From Hygrocybe punicea (lineage: Eukaryota; Basidiomycota; Agaricomycetes; Agaricales; Hygrophoraceae), in NCBI GenBank assembly GCA_963556145.1, contig OY744469.1, forward strand, positions 1,364,001 to 1,428,000: 64,000 nucleotides of DNA. The letters are read 5' to 3'. Made by a program: the position numbers and the translations under genes. The notes beneath the pieces were generated by a model, which saw nothing but the letters and a program-made list of their open reading frames with translations, did no database searches and was not told the DNA's origin. Of the stretch, positions 1-12,567 are shown one piece after another. Position 1 is the stretch's first letter, and each line of letters begins with the position of its first letter.

Positions 1-614
1 CCGTTGACACTTGAATACTCAGGGAAAACGCCTGGACCGTACTTTATATTATATCTGGCTGGCGTTGGGCACCACCACGAGTCCAGGGCAGTTGTGTAGA
101 AAGCCTCACCTTGTGTAACGCAAGCACGGGAGTCCCTATTGCATCGCGGTCAGTTCCATGGCGAGTTCACATTAACAAGCTGACCACCCTTGCGTGGATC
201 ACCAGCGGTTCGAGAAAAGTTCGTATATTCCGCTTTCTAGCCAACAAATGACCTGATAGTTACGTATTTTAGGGCGTAATCGAGGCCATAGAACCATACG
301 TGACAGTTTTGTGTCTTGGCGCCGACCCGGCGCTTTCCCTCATATCGAAGGCGGGGTTCTCGATTAGTAACGATGAAGGGGCTACGTCTAGATTGGATTC
401 CAAGACCACCACTGATAAAGACATGACCCAGAAACGCAAAGAGGTTCTCCTGGTTGCATTGGTACATGGTGACATTCTTATGTTAAGAGGGGACGATTTT
501 GAGGTAAGTTCTCTTGCAATGACCCGACCATAGACGTTCTGACGCGAAGCCCTCAAGTGCTCAACAAAACGCACAGGCACGACTATCCTGGAGATCCCAT
601 TTCGATGTCGCTGA
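1..614 (+). CDS. AlkB-like Fe(II)/2-oxoglutarate dioxygenase, C-terminal part
   Basis: The 3' end of a gene whose start lies left of the window or in exons I could not place. The readable exon (about 300-503) encodes a run containing CLGAD, then a basic stretch, then LVHGDILMLRGDDFE, followed by a GTAAGT donor at 504. Splicing to 558 joins phase-correctly to CSTKRTGTTILEI and a TGA at 612-614. The HGD..L.GDDFE...KRTGTTI pattern resembles the last beta strands of fungal AlkB-type dioxygenases, where the Arg contacts 2-oxoglutarate. The HxD iron ligands should lie upstream and I did not find them, so the substrate (damaged DNA or RNA) is inference. The next gene starts 234 bp downstream on the same strand. 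Confidence 0.5.
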
Positions 615-847
615 ACGATTCTTGCTAGTTCTGTTTGGTTCCTGCGTACCTGAGAGGAGATGTCAGCTTTGCACCCCGCATGGTCAACGATGTCGTATTT
701 CTACTCTCTCGTTGGGCGTATCGAGGAGAATAATTTAGTTATATTTATGTAGACTAGAAACCTTTCATAATCAAGCGTCTCTTTGCGGACTCACCGGCAG
801 CTGACCAGGCGACAACCTTGCCAGTGGCAGTTGGCCAACTTGAAAAC

Positions 848-3431
848 ATGAGCGCGAAACCTGAAAAATCCCAGGCTCAAACTTCCACCGACGCAGCTTC
901 CAGCATTGAACCACAATGGGGTAGAGGTAAAGTTATCTTGTTTCATTCATACCCTTGGTTTGGGCACATCGCAGAATTGAAATGTTTGTTTACTCTCTGA
1001 AGTGTTGATTTGTGGGGGTACAGACTGGTACGGATTTCATGACTTCATTCCGCTCTAACTTTCTCCTCACTCTTGATGAAATATCAACAGGCCCAAGCTT
1101 GGGCGGAAAGAAAGAGGAGCCAACAAGAATGAGAAAGATGACCAGTTTAGTCGGTTCTAAGCTTGCTTTCCTCTAATGGCACCCGCGGGCTGAAAAAAAA
1201 GCTATCCTTGGCATTTTCTAGACATCCCGACCTTCTCGAACCCCACATCCTTCGATCTCTCAGTAACATCAGGGTGGTCTCGATCCACACTTCGTGCTGC
1301 GGATGCCACTGCATTGTCCTTGATGTAGATGGTGCGGCGTGGCTGTTTGGTCGAAACTCGCCCTCGGCTCTGGGAATCCCAAACGTGGACGCCGTGTCGG
1401 AGAACGCGCCGAGGAAGCTCAAGCCTGCTGATCTAGGAGCAGCGAAGGGCACGAAGTTTGTCAATGCCGCATGTGGCAGGAATCATTCGTTGTTGGTGGG
1501 CGACGACGGAGAAGTCTGGAGTGCGGGGGCAAATAACCTGGGACAGGTGTGTGTTTGCAGTGGTTAACTCATGGGTCCTAGAGATAGAGGGGGGGCGTCG
1601 TTTATCCAGTGCGGACATCCTATTTGCCCGGAAATCTCAACCTTCAAGTCTGTTAACGGGCTTTCGTGGAACGGAAATAAAGAACGCGTTATAAAAGCCG
1701 CAGCTGGAATCACCTTTTCAATATTGCTCACGGAGACAGGGAAAGGTACGTCACTCACACCACAGATTGTTCAATAGTCTGAAAGAATTGTGCACGTTGT
1801 ATGTGTGCTTACATTAAAGTTTTCGCCTTTGGAAGTGGACAAAATGGACAGCTTGGAAACGGAAGAACAGGCGAACACATCACGACTGGAAACAAGAGCG
1901 CATTTGACATTGAACCATCTCCTAGTTGAGGGCCACTTTGATTCCCCAACTTCGCACATACTCATCGCTCACCCTGGATGCCCAGTTTTTGTTAAAGCAC
2001 TCGAAGACAAGAAAATAGTCGACATCGCTTGTGGCCAACAACACAGTGTCGCACTGGATGATCAGGGAATTGTCTACGTCTGGGGTTATAATGGTTACTG
2101 TCGACTGGGACTAGGAAATCAGCAGGACGTGCTGACGCCGAAGATTGTCCCTCAAGCAAGTTACTTTTACGGACAAGAGTCTTATGCGTTCTTTTACATT
2201 TGTTCATACAGTTTGCTGGCCCAAACCAAGCCACCATGGGAGGTCAAGTAGCTGCAGGTCCGTCCAATACCGTTGTAATCGACAAGCAGGGCATGTACTG
2301 GATGGCTGGGAAGGTGCGTGCATTAATATGAATACTAGACATCAAGTCTGAACTCCTTGGGCGGGCAAAAGTGGAAAAATAGCGGAGATGGTATGTTTAC
2401 AATGAAAATGTCTATTTGTCAGTCTTTAATTCTTTCTTTGCGCTGTAGGTTCCTCTGGATCGCCATATTCATCTTTTCGCTACATGCAAGACATCATGTT
2501 CGTCCTGCGTTCTACCCACGTTTATTTTGGTCCACTTCAATAAACCTGTTTTTTACCAAGGGGATGCAAGATCGAACTCGCTGTGTGCGGTGGTGTTACG
2601 CACTGGGCGCTTACGCGGGATGACGACGGCAGCGCCATGACGATCGCATGGGGACAGAATGCCGCCAACGGTATGTCTTTTTAACCTTTCGAAACACGCT
2701 TCTTGACCTTGGAACCACATCAGGCGAATTGGGTCTTGGGCCTGACGAACCGAAGAGCGCTACCAAGCCCGGGCGACACATTCCCCTTGTCGGAATTGAC
2801 GTGTTCAGGTCGGTCTTTTTCATTTTTATTCCTTGTTATGTATTACTTGAATATGTCGCTTTGCAGCATCGCCGCTGGACAGAACACAACACTGATCCTC
2901 GCCAGGCCCAATGCCAAGTTCTCGGATTTGCCCAGACATCCGATCGATGTGAAACCGCCACCGTTGTGTGTCCAATGCAACAAAGACAATGGCGCGGATG
3001 ATTCTCCACTGGAGTGTGACAAGGTCTGTTTCCACCGGCCCCTCCCCCGCGCCCACATTTGGTGGATCGTTTGATACGGAAGCGTTTTCTATATAGTGTG
3101 ATTCTCCGTACCATTTGGGGTGTCTGAAACCTCCGTTGGACGCGGTCCCGGAAGGGGAATGGTTTTGTGTTGAATGTATCGAGGCACCAGACGCTCCTAT
3201 TGGCGGACCCCGTCCCAAGGCCAGCAAAAGCAAAGGGAAAAAGAAAATCGAGGAGGGCAGCAGCGAACCTGCCGCGAAAGGTGGCTCGGATAGCAAGAGG
3301 AAGGCACCAGCGAAGACGAAAGCTGGAGGTGAAAATTTCCGTTTTTCTTTGTTCAACGAGATGAGGCAACCATACTGAAGGACGTTTTCTTTCTTTCTTT
3401 TTTTGCAGGTTCAAAGCGTAGGAAAGAGTAG
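848..3431 (+). CDS. RCC1-repeat (beta-propeller) protein with C-terminal PHD finger
   Basis: A multi-exon gene. The ATG at 848 gives MSAKPEKSQ, and an upstream in-frame start would be non-ATG. Exons near 1163-1545, 1600-1744, 1820-1930, 1983-2155, 2213-2310, 2455-2505, 2560-2671, 2725-2807 and 2866-3021 encode successive RCC1 blades, with hallmarks such as ACGRNHSLLVGDDG, FGSGQNGQLGNG, IACGQQHSVALDDQG and VAAGPSNTVVIDKQG. The last large exons encode a PHD finger: CVQC..C, then H.GCLKPPL and W.CVEC as zinc ligands. A Lys/Ser-rich basic tail follows, ending in SKRRKE at 3431. RCC1 propellers bind chromatin or GTPases and PHD fingers read histone H3 tails, so a nuclear chromatin role is inferred. 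No disabling mutation seen. Confidence 0.85.
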
Positions 3432-3860
3432 TTTTTCATCGTTTCACAGATATCATTTTCGTTCTTGTTCATTCCTTGAATCATTGTTTGTCATACTGGA
3501 AACCTTTTTTTCTTGTATCCTACCAGCATCTTCGCGTCAATTATGAAATTCATTTAGTTTTGCGTTCTTGGACATGATGGTTGAAATGGGATATGATTTG
3601 GATGAGCAGTAACCAGGTTATCCTAACTTCCGCCAGAAACAGGAGATGCTTTGAGATGTGAAACAAACTGAAAGCAAAATTAAAAAGCAAAAACAGAGCA
3701 CGCAATCAGATCCAGTCGTACGTGGCGTTCATAAGATCCAGTATCAGTCATCAGCATCGGAATCTTCTGCAGCAAGACGGCCCAGTAGGGTACCATCAAA
3801 TGCATCTGGTACAGGACACCAACACGTCAGTACCATATCCTAGATTCACTACGACAAGGG
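3432..3860. other. Intergenic, between convergent genes
   Basis: A 429 bp stretch between the stop of the RCC1/PHD gene and the stop of the convergent POM34-like gene. It is T-rich at first, as expected for a 3' untranslated region. I see no coding potential or repeat. Confidence 0.6.
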
Positions 3861-4609
3861 CTACGCACGCCCAACGGAAGCCAGATGCTTCCCCCTAAAA
3901 GCTGATAATATGGGAGATGGTGTTGGTGGAAGGGACGACGGGTTAACGGACGTGTTGAAAGGGGATGGCGAGAGTGAGGGAACGGAGTAGTTGAGGACAC
4001 GCGAGGGCGTCGAAATGGGTGATGACGCGTATGACGAGAATGACCTTTGTTGCTGGGGACTTGTCTGTTGTGACAAAAACCTGTGGTCAATATGTAGAAA
4101 GACGTGATGCGTTTTTTTCCTTACACGTACGTTTGGAGAAAGGGCTTTGAAGTGCCGTTTGGTGGCTGGTGGTGAGGTGATGCCTTTAGGCCTGGAGGGA
4201 GATGGGAGGGGCGGGAGTGGTGCGCGCGGATACTTTAATGCATATACCGCTTGGAGCACGTTCAAGGCCAACAAACCGATGAGGGTGAGTTCTGACAACA
4301 GGGAGAACCATGGTCAGGCGAAACCGTACACGACGACGACGACGACGACGACGGTGACGCACCTGCGGCACAGAGGTACCACCACGGGCCATTCGCACTG
4401 GAAAATACGACGATTCTGAGAGAGGTCCATATCGACGGGAGTGGGAGGAGGTTGGTGAGGATGACGATGGAGAGTATGCCGAATCCGCTGTTGCGGAAGC
4501 GTATGGCTGCCTCGTTCCGGTGAGGCTTGAACAAGTCGGCGGATTTGGCGAAGACGGTTGGGGCACGCGTGGTCGTGGTCGTGGTAGTCGGTTTGGTCGC
4601 TGCAGGCAT
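3861..4609 (-). CDS. POM34-like nuclear pore membrane protein
   Basis: Three exons join in frame on the minus strand: 4609-4363, 4291-4131 and 4064-3861, with GT-AG introns of 71 and 66 bp. They give about 203 residues from ATG at 4609 to TAG at 3861. An N-terminal Thr-rich stretch is followed by two hydrophobic segments, residues about 42-62 (GILSIVILTNLLPLPSIW) and 80-100 (LTLIGLLALNVLQAVYAL). A Pro/Ser-rich tail contains SPISTPSRVLNYS and SPILSAFRGK. Two membrane segments plus this tail match fungal POM34, a pore-membrane nucleoporin that partners POM152. The first intron holds a CGA/CGT trinucleotide run. The identification rests on remembered family features, so a generic two-helix membrane protein is the alternative. 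Confidence 0.6.
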
Positions 4610-5481
4610 TGGTCAGTGTACAGCCTGCGCTTCAAGCTGAGGTTCTAATAAGAAGTCACGGGACCTTGTGGCTACCCTTACCCTCAAACCTCAAACCTCA
4701 AACCTCAAATCTCTTTGTATGGGGCGTCGATGACCGCCTCCACGAACATCCTTGGTTGAAAGCCAGTGTCCGTGAATTTTTCGATTGCTGTAGAAACCCG
4801 TCGATAATATTCTAATATTCACATTCTGGCAGCGTTTCAACTTGAAGTTCTCCTCATCGTTGGCAGGTCATCCTTGTAGGATCGTCATGATGATATCGTG
4901 TTTTCCCTTCGGCTGTCAATGCAATGCTGTAAACAGTAACGAAGACAGTCTCTCATGTCGATTATCCTGGCAGCTCACCAATTCGTTGTTTGTTCACACA
5001 CATGGTCGCCGTCGGACAGCGGACAGCTTGCATTTTGCTCCACGTTCAAATTTCCTACGGCATCTACCAAGCGCGACAACACCATCGATATGGTCGCGTA
5101 ATGTCGACTCCTACTGCCGAACAGAAAACAACCGTTGCCCATCTGACTGACACGGTTCCCGCCTGTCATAGACACTGGCAATATTCGTGATACACGTTCT
5201 GGTAACCAGTAACCGGTCTTGTCGCGACACCGTATTAAGTGTAGTCGGATCGATCGCTAAGCAATTGTGAGCCAATCAAAACAGACCCGTCAGACGTTAT
5301 ACGTTATTATTAATTAATTAATATTCGCCGTTGTCGACGACCTTGGCTTCCCGAGAGCGGACAGCCAGGGCGCCCACCCATGATCTTTAAAGGACTTGAC
5401 GGCATCCAATTTCTGCCCATTCTCCACCTTTGGCTCAGCTGCGGTGACTACTGAACTTAAAGTCCTCTGTTCGGCTCCACT
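4610..5481. other. Intergenic, no gene recognised
   Basis: An 872 bp divergent interval upstream of both the POM34-like gene (minus) and the DUF6533 gene (plus). It contains a short tandem CCTCAAA run near 4682-4710 and a TTAATTAATTAATA tract near 5311. The short open frames here look like noise. Confidence 0.5.
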
Positions 5482-6890
5482 ATGATGTCGGAGGAGTCCA
5501 ATGAAGCCTGGGAGGCTGTCTTAATTATGCGCTGTGCTGGTAAGCGTCCGCGCATACAGTACATCGGCCAGGCATTTACTGTACATATCTAAATCCCTGC
5601 AGTTGGAGCATTGGCATTTTCAGTATGGGAAATCCTGCTTTCCCTGGAAGACGAGGTGAAATACATTTGGCCGTGAGCAAATTTTCAAAAGTTCCATCCA
5701 AGATTGTCCTTGCCTGAAGAATATTTCTGTGCCATGCGCATGCCCATCTGTAGTAAGCCGAAAACGTTGCCCATGAAATGGTTATATCTTTTCTTGAAAT
5801 ATTTTGGCCTCGTTACCAACATGTCAGTCCATGATCCCTCTCACTCTTGGATGTGAAACAAAAAATGACTCGTTGGCTTGTCTCCAGTACTCTAGTTGTA
5901 CTACGTTCCAGGCCCGATTTCCCTTCCCCGCGTATTTGCACGTCTCTGTACATATCCCAGGTTGTCGGGATCGGGCTGTTACTTGCAGCATTTGAGTGTA
6001 TTCTGATGATTCGAGGTCTCTGCTCTTCCTATCGCGTTTGTTGGTTGTCGATGACTTACATGTATGTTTTGTTCTTTTAACAGCTTACGTTCTCTCTAAT
6101 CGACAATATTGGATCAAGATTACCTTTATGACAATTCTCTTCCTAGAACTAACGGCTATCCCCTTCGTCCTCGTCTTTAATACTCCACATATCAAATTCA
6201 GCCCGTTTTGCGTCATGAAAATAGATTTCCGACAACTCATGTTATTCATGTTCGTCCCAATTATTCTTTATCATGGAAACGACTTGTTTGACTGGTTTGC
6301 CCCAGAACCACGACTTTTGTCCCGCAACTCATAGTGCTAGGGCTTACAATTGTGCAGTATAGTTATTCTCTGAATCTGGGGTGGGGAAGAACGCCAATCG
6401 TGCTTCGTCTGCTTCGAGATGGTGCAGGAGCCATCGTATTACTGTTCGGTGCGTGCATTTCATTCCCCTGTCGTTATTTGAATCCGTCTCGAATACTGCT
6501 CCATGACTAGTCGTCTGGGTCATACCCATTGTGATCGGCGCCTCGCTTGACAGCTTCGCGTCCTATGTCGCCTACTTGTGAGCCACACATCATTCTGTTT
6601 TGTTCTTTTTCTAAAATGAAAACAGCTGGTTCGTGTCAATAACGTCATGCGTCGTCAGTTTTCTGCCAACTCCTTTGTACCTTTCCTCTATTCCACTGAC
6701 GGTCTCCCTCCCCCTTCCAACTCAGAGCTGCAGAGTTATTATAAACACACAACGTCTCGCAACAACAACAGCAACAACCCCATGTGTGACGGCCGAATCA
6801 GGCGTGCAGTTGACATCGTGCGTCCACTTCAGCGTAGCGACCCAAATGGCTTCCACGAGTGGTGCAAAGGATTCGACTCCGCAGGACTGA
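5482..6890 (+). CDS. DUF6533-family multi-spanning membrane protein
   Basis: A typical Agaricomycete seven-helix protein of unknown function, in several short exons. Exon 1 (5482-5539) encodes MMSEESNEAWEAV. Exon 2 (about 5604-5673) encodes VGALAFSVWEILLSLEDEVK, the signature W-x-x-L-x-x-L-E/D-x-E-V-x-x-I-W of DUF6533. Later exons give KWLYLFLKYFGLV (about 5778-5820), VVGIGLLLAAFECILMIR (about 5960-6018), YVLSNRQYWIK plus two helices (about 6085-6270), GWGRTPIVLRLLRDG (about 6330-6447) and the last helix WFVSITSCVVSFLPTPLYL (from 6626). The stop is TGA at 6888-6890. The family is expanded in mushrooms and resembles receptors in topology; no ligand is known. A long inverted-repeat transposon begins 230 bp downstream. 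Confidence 0.8.
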
Positions 6891-7119
6891 ACCCGACTTC
6901 TTGTTCTAAATGGCACACTTCGTTACCCATCTATCGTTTTGGTTTTGTTTTTGTTTTTTTTCTCTCCGGATAATACCTGTCTCGAGGATACTTGGACTTT
7001 GGTTGTCCCTGATCTGACGTTGCTGTTTGTCCCACATGCGCGGAGAGGGGAGGTGGTTGCGTTTTTGGAAAGTTGCCATTTTTTAACTGGCGACTTCATG
7101 GATCCACGTTTGGCCCTTC

Positions 7120-7532
7120 TATGGAAACCGAGAGTGATCAGCTAGTTTTCGGATCTGCCGTGTCAAGTCCGACGCGGCATGGCATCAAGACCCGGGACAC
7201 CATTCCTTAGTATTCTGAGTCACTCACTTTAAGAAAGTCTGTAATTATTTTCTTTCAATCTTTGAAAACAAAATTGAAAAAAACTGGATACTAGTCTGAA
7301 TGGTCCCTGCTATAAGCTATTTGACTCACACAAATGCTGAGTCCTAGAATGCATAACAAATGACTACAAAAGTCATAAGTAAATGAAAGAAATAATGAAA
7401 GGCATCTAGCTCACCTCAGCACTTACATGAGTCAAATGGCTTCATTGTTATGGGACATCTTAGGGATGGCTCCAGCAAGTCAGACAACAATCAAGTGATC
7501 AGAGAGTAATGAGACTCAAGGATGAATTACAA
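7120..7532 (+). repeat. Left terminal inverted repeat of the 7.1-9.8 kb element
   Basis: A 413 bp arm that pairs with 9375-9787 in reverse complement. Similarity ends abruptly after GAATTACAA. Confidence 0.9.
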
Positions 7533-7673
7533 ACAGAAGAGAAAACAGAAATTTCAATAGTACAAGAGTAGACAACTGAGGGATGAGAACCAGACTAATT
7601 CTAATGAATCACATACTGACTATAGCCTTTTATACATCAAGGACTCAAGGATGGGCTTCTTGGTTTCCTGTGG

Positions 7674-7933
7674 TGTAGAGATTGATATCTCTGTGAACTC
7701 TGATCTCTCTTACTTTCCCTTCATCTCCCTTCCTTTCATCTCCCTTCCCCTCACATTCCCTCCACTCCATTATTCACCATTTTCTCAGTACACTCTTGAT
7801 AGATACTATATAGGTATATAGTGTTATGTGTACATACATACAAACAAGTTGAGTTTGGGTTCTGACAGTCTGACCCCATCAACAAGGACTTGCACCCCCT
7901 GAATCTGTGCCTACAAAGGCCACATTCACCACA
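7674..7933. repeat. Diverged solo LTR relic
   Basis: Starts TGTAGAGAT..ATATCTCTGTG and ends CACATTCACCACA. It aligns along its length to the 242-bp LTRs at 35235-35476, 35573-35814 and 39147-39388, including the shared CATACATACAAACAAG and ACTATA..GGTATATAGTGTT segments. It lies inside the 413-bp-TIR element. Confidence 0.65.
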
Positions 7934-9374
7934 GCGGTAACCATCCATTGTATTGAATATACAAGCTGGACTCCATTCATTTACCTTTACTATATAATTA
8001 TTCACTCCTAGTCACAGATTCCTTATATGGACGTCTCAGTATGGTTTACCACAACATAATGAAATGTACATGATACTCCTTCATCTACTTTCATAATATA
8101 TACTTACATATTCTCTAGCTTATTCTTTAGATCTTATTCTTTCCTTAGCTGTTTTATCAGTCAGAACTGACGAAGGTTAGTGAGCCGGAGTGGAAATGGT
8201 CTTGGCGGGATGACGGGTTGAAGAACGTGGGCTGGTGTTCACGCGAAGGTGGAAACGAGCGTGTGTATTGTGAGTACCGAATGTACTACATGTAGAATAG
8301 AATGGTATCATACCTGGTGTTCATGCAAAGGTGGAAATGAGCGTGAACACAAACTACACTAGTGAATAGAATATAAAGGAGCGGGAGCTGATGCAATATA
8401 CAACTAATATATGTAAAAGGAGGTATATTGGAAATGAATCATAAGGGGGTACGTGCCTATGATATGAATTGCCCCTTTCGTCAAGAACCCTGCCTCCAAT
8501 ACATTGCTATGCATACAGACATTCACATTGGGGTCATGTGGTAATGGGATGTCATGTTGTTATTGTTCTCTGTTGATGTGGTTTCAGTGTTGTTGGGGTC
8601 TTTGGGGGTTACCATTTGAACAACCTCCTGTTCTTCAGCCCTGAGCCTTGCTGCATTATGCATGACTCTCATGTTTTGGTGTACAAGTGTGGCTGTTGCA
8701 CAGTGATATGACTTATTCCATAGCAAATACTTCAGGGTTCAGCATAAGCTTGTGATTCCAATGCTTGCCATTGCTTGCAATGTCCCAGGTTGCTCTACAG
8801 CCTTCTATCTTCCTGCACCCCTCCTAGCTCAATGTTGTAAGGGAAGTTGTATACGAGCATATCATATTATCCAATATCTTCCATGATCTAGTTAGGTAAC
8901 AAAAGTTGGCTTCACAATGAGCAAAAGAGTTAACATATATATACCCTTTTCTCAAAGCCTCTCAATTGTTGGGATCAGGGTAGTGATGGTCTGGTTCAGG
9001 CAAGGAGGGAATTCTGTGAACCTCCCTGTTATAGCTGCATTGTTTTTATTATCATTGTCTTGGAATGCTACTGCAATAATGTAAAATTCCAACCCATGTA
9101 AAGTTGAAGTTCAGCCTAGGAAGAAATGTTGTCTCATTTGGTTATCTTGCTCCAAATATTTGCACTGACTGTCCAAACACTTGTCCAGTATCATTCATGT
9201 TTACTGTGCTTTTGACACATCTACTAGGCCGGCACCTATGAGACTCCATTCATTCACAGTGAATGTGGACACAATACAAGTTATTAAGGGGTTGAGCCCT
9301 TGGCACAACAGCAATGTGGTATTGATTGAATTGTGCAGAGCAGCAGGAAATAAAGAAAATTAATAAATTAGTGC

Positions 9375-9787
9375 TTGTAATTCATCCTTGCATCTCATTA
9401 CTCTCTGATCACTTGATTGTTGTCTGACTTGCTGGAGCCATCCCTAAGATGTCCCATAACAATGAAGCCATTTGACTCATGTAAGTGCTGAGGTGAGCTA
9501 GATGCCTTTCATTATTTCTTTCATTTACTTATGACTTTTGTAGTCATTTGTTATGCATTCTAGGACTCAGCATTTGTGTGAGTCAAATAGCTTATAGCAG
9601 GGACCATTCAGACTAGTATCCAGTTTTTTTCAATTTTGTTTTCAAAGATTGAAAGAAAATAATTACAGACTTTCTTAAAGTGAGTGACTCAGAATACTAA
9701 GGAATGGTGTCCCGGGTCTTGATGCCATGCCGCGTCGGACTTGACACGGCAGATCCGAAAACTAGCTGATCACTCTCGGTTTCCATA
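9375..9787 (-). repeat. Right terminal inverted repeat of the 7.1-9.8 kb element
   Basis: Reverse-complement partner of 7120-7532. It ends in GGTTTCCATA, followed by CCTTC. Confidence 0.9.
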
Positions 9788-10652
9788 CCTTCCCCGTGAT
9801 GAATTATAGTCGGGGCAAAACTTTTGCCAAATCGACGCATGGAAGACGAGGATGTATGTTATGTTCGTGCCATTGACGGCGCGCACGCAGTCGCAATTAA
9901 GAAGAGAAGACGCCAAGTAATAATAATAAAAAGACTGTTTCGGGAAGGACGTGACCCTAATCTGCTGGTGTCGAAACCGCCTTTGCAACTCACCGTTCAA
10001 GTAAGGTTTTCAGAGGAACGTTGTGTGCACGCCCGTGGTATTCGTCCGTGGACCTGGGCGAAATGTGTTGGCTCCGTCCCAAGCTTGTGTCATTCGGTTT
10101 CGTATAGAAAACTTCACCCCTGTGAAAATGTCTAATGGATGTCAGAGCAAACGCAAACTACTACTTGGGAAGGGTACAAGACATGTCACATCAGGCAGTT
10201 CACTATCCCGGGGTTTTCGGATTCGGCGTATGTTCGAGTATACGTTTGCTATTACAGCGGGCACCTTTCGTTTCCTTTTTCTATCCTGTCACCAAGTAAT
10301 AATAGATCTGAGATGCGGATAAGGTCTACCGTAACCATTTCCTGCAAAGAGCGGGAACGCGCTTTCTCGGGCTCGAAGCCGGTAGAAACCCAACCGAGAA
10401 CGATCACTACCAGAGGCGAGAATATCGGGCTTCTTTACATGACTTGCCGATTGCGTCGCATATCTCGTATGCTGGTCAGTGGCATTGCCCTCCAAAGAGC
10501 TCGAGTGTTCCCCATGGATGATAAAATAACCCATTGTAGCCGAATAAGAATTCCCCGCGCCATCTGGTTGCATTATTTTTTTGTCCGTGTTAAAAGAGAG
10601 CGGACGTTTGTATGGCCCTCTGCTCTTTGGCTTCCTCTCGAATTTGTTGACG
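9788..10652. other. Intergenic, no gene recognised
   Basis: 865 bp between the TIR element and the first monooxygenase copy. Open frames of about 100-176 codons exist on both strands, but none shows a recognisable domain or consistent splice pattern. Confidence 0.4.
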
Positions 10653-12567
10653 ATGATGATGAGTCGTAAGAAATTCACAGTGGCGGTATGGTGAGTGTTT
10701 GGGTTTAACAAGTGGAATCGTATTGGGCGAGCTGACCTCTCTTGTGCGTGGCGGCACGTTGTAGCGGGGGTGGCATAGGTGGCCTTACTTGCGCCTTGAC
10801 ATTATCCAAATATCCAGATATCGACGTCACAGTGTACGAGGCCACCGCCAAGCTGGGTGAGATGGGGGCGGGGATTGGGATTTTACGACGTAAGTAACAG
10901 CAAGCTCAGATTTGAGTTGCTAAAAAGAAAAAGAACTCACATATAATACAGGTCCCTGGCAGGTCTTGAAAGCGCTGGGCCTTGAAAATGATTTAATCAA
11001 CAGTACAGAGTTCCCCCAGTGCGAAGGGCCAGGCGCGTTGGTTTATTTAGTCCAAGGGCGATCACGGACAGCTGATAGAACATTTTGATGTAGTGTCGAC
11101 GTTCAACCTTCGGAAAAGTGACCAGCCTGAAGGATACAGCTTTTATACCATTGTCACCGATGGTCGGTTTTAACAGATATTGCGTTGTGTTCATCACAGC
11201 TGAACCATGACTGCCCTTAAGGCGGCATCAGCACATTTCACAGGGCCGACTTTCAACAAGTCCTCCTCAAGCATCTCCCACCGTCCTGTAAAATAATATT
11301 CTCCAAGCGGATGACTTCCTATAACCAATCCCAGAATGGTCCGATAAAGCTCATATTTGACGATGGCTCGACGGGAACGTGCGACATTTTGATTGGAGCA
11401 GACGGTATAAAATCGCCCACACGACGGTCACTTCTGCGTGAAGTGGCACGATTGAAAGACGGAGAGCCACGCGCGTCGGACTTGTTGTCCTCTGTAGATC
11501 CGACGTGGAGTGGGACTATTGTATATCGAGCGTTGATTCCAGCAGATCGTCTGAGAAAGCGTGCACCAGGCCACAATGCGCTCAAAGGATCCATGATTGT
11601 GGGTTCACCTATTTGCTAAACAAGGCACAAGCTGATAATCCGTTAACATGCGTCCTTAGTATTTGGGCAAAGGTGGTGTAGGTCGCAATTTTCGTGAAGT
11701 ACGCCACATGTACCATTACGTTGACATCTTTCCGGGATTCGTCAGCAATGCGTGGCCTATCCGATTTCGCAAGGGCGAACGATCAATTTCGCGGCATTTC
11801 GCACCCAAGACGAGCTAGAAAACACGGTATTTGGTGGACCTTGGACGTGCACTGCGGAGAAGGAAGAATTTATTAACTCATTCTCGAACTGGGAGCCAGA
11901 AGTGCAAGCGTTGCTCGATGTGAGTCACACTGCCAGGCGGACGTCCACCCAGTCTTGATCCTTCAGTGATTTAATCAAATCATTAGTGTTTGGAAAAAAC
12001 CAGCAAATGGGCCATACATACAGTCAAACCATTGAAATGCTACGTCCAAGGACGAGTGGCGCTTCTCGGCGATGCGGTACGAATGTGGTTTTCATCTACA
12101 CGAAGCATGGCCATTCACGGATTCTGCGCTTTTTCGCGTTAGGCACACGCCATGACACCACATCAGGGATCGGGAGCAGGACAAGCTATCGAAGTAGGAT
12201 GCAATTCAAAAGTTAATGTGGCTGGTTGATGGAACGCTCAGATGATGATTTGCAGGACGCTTACCTTCTTGCCACGCTCCTTGGACATCCTCATACAAGC
12301 CTGGAGTCCGCATCTTCCGCACTGCAAGTGTACGATGCCGTCCGTCGACCTTTTGCCAATAAAATTGTAGAGCTATCGCGTTTGAATGGCCGGTATTACA
12401 CTTTCAAGTTCGACGGTATCGATTTCGACAACATCGTAGGTCAAGAATTGAAGGAAAGGCTGCAGGAGCTTGGCGACGCCGTCAGAGAGGGCTGGCAATG
12501 GTCTTGGACGACGACTCTGGATGGAGCTGTGCAGGGAGCGATTCGGATGCTGTTGTTGCGTTCGTAG
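10653..12567 (+). pseudogene. FAD-dependent monooxygenase (salicylate-hydroxylase-like), copy A, frameshifted
   Basis: First of two tandem paralogues of a class A flavin hydroxylase, which inserts oxygen into small aromatic or related substrates using NAD(P)H and FAD. Three in-frame ATGs start at 10653. Exon 1 joins to CGGGIGGLTCALTLSKYP, the GxGxxG FAD-binding motif. Then come RPWQVLKALGLE, RKSDQPEGYSFY, HRADFQQVLLKHLPPSC (seen in copy B), ILIGADGIKSP, QGRVALLGDA with AHAMTPHQGSGAGQAIE, and a C-terminal helical end to TAG at 12567. Compared with copy B, this copy has 4 extra bases near 11205-11221, which shift the frame before the FHRADF region. Both copies also lack a continuous frame between the TEFPQ exon and STFNLRKSD. 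Copy A is therefore probably inactive. Confidence 0.75.

Larger units (their letters stand above)
7120..9787. mobile_element. Non-autonomous DNA element with 413-bp terminal inverted repeats
   Basis: A 2668 bp element. Positions 7120-7532 and 9375-9787 are inverted copies with very few differences. The termini read TATGGAAACCGAGAGTGATC inward from each end. CCTTC lies immediately outside both ends (7115-7119 and 9788-9792), a candidate 5-bp target duplication; alternatively the terminal TA could be a 2-bp duplication. The interior holds no transposase, only short open frames and an old LTR relic (7674-7933). Long terminal repeats suggest a Mutator-like or similar cut-and-paste family, but the 5-bp flank is not diagnostic. 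Nearly identical arms imply recent movement. Confidence 0.85.

Noticed and set aside
10139..10669. 176-codon plus frame upstream of the first monooxygenase
   Set aside because: No recognisable domain, not continued by splicing, and it overlaps the monooxygenase start in another frame.
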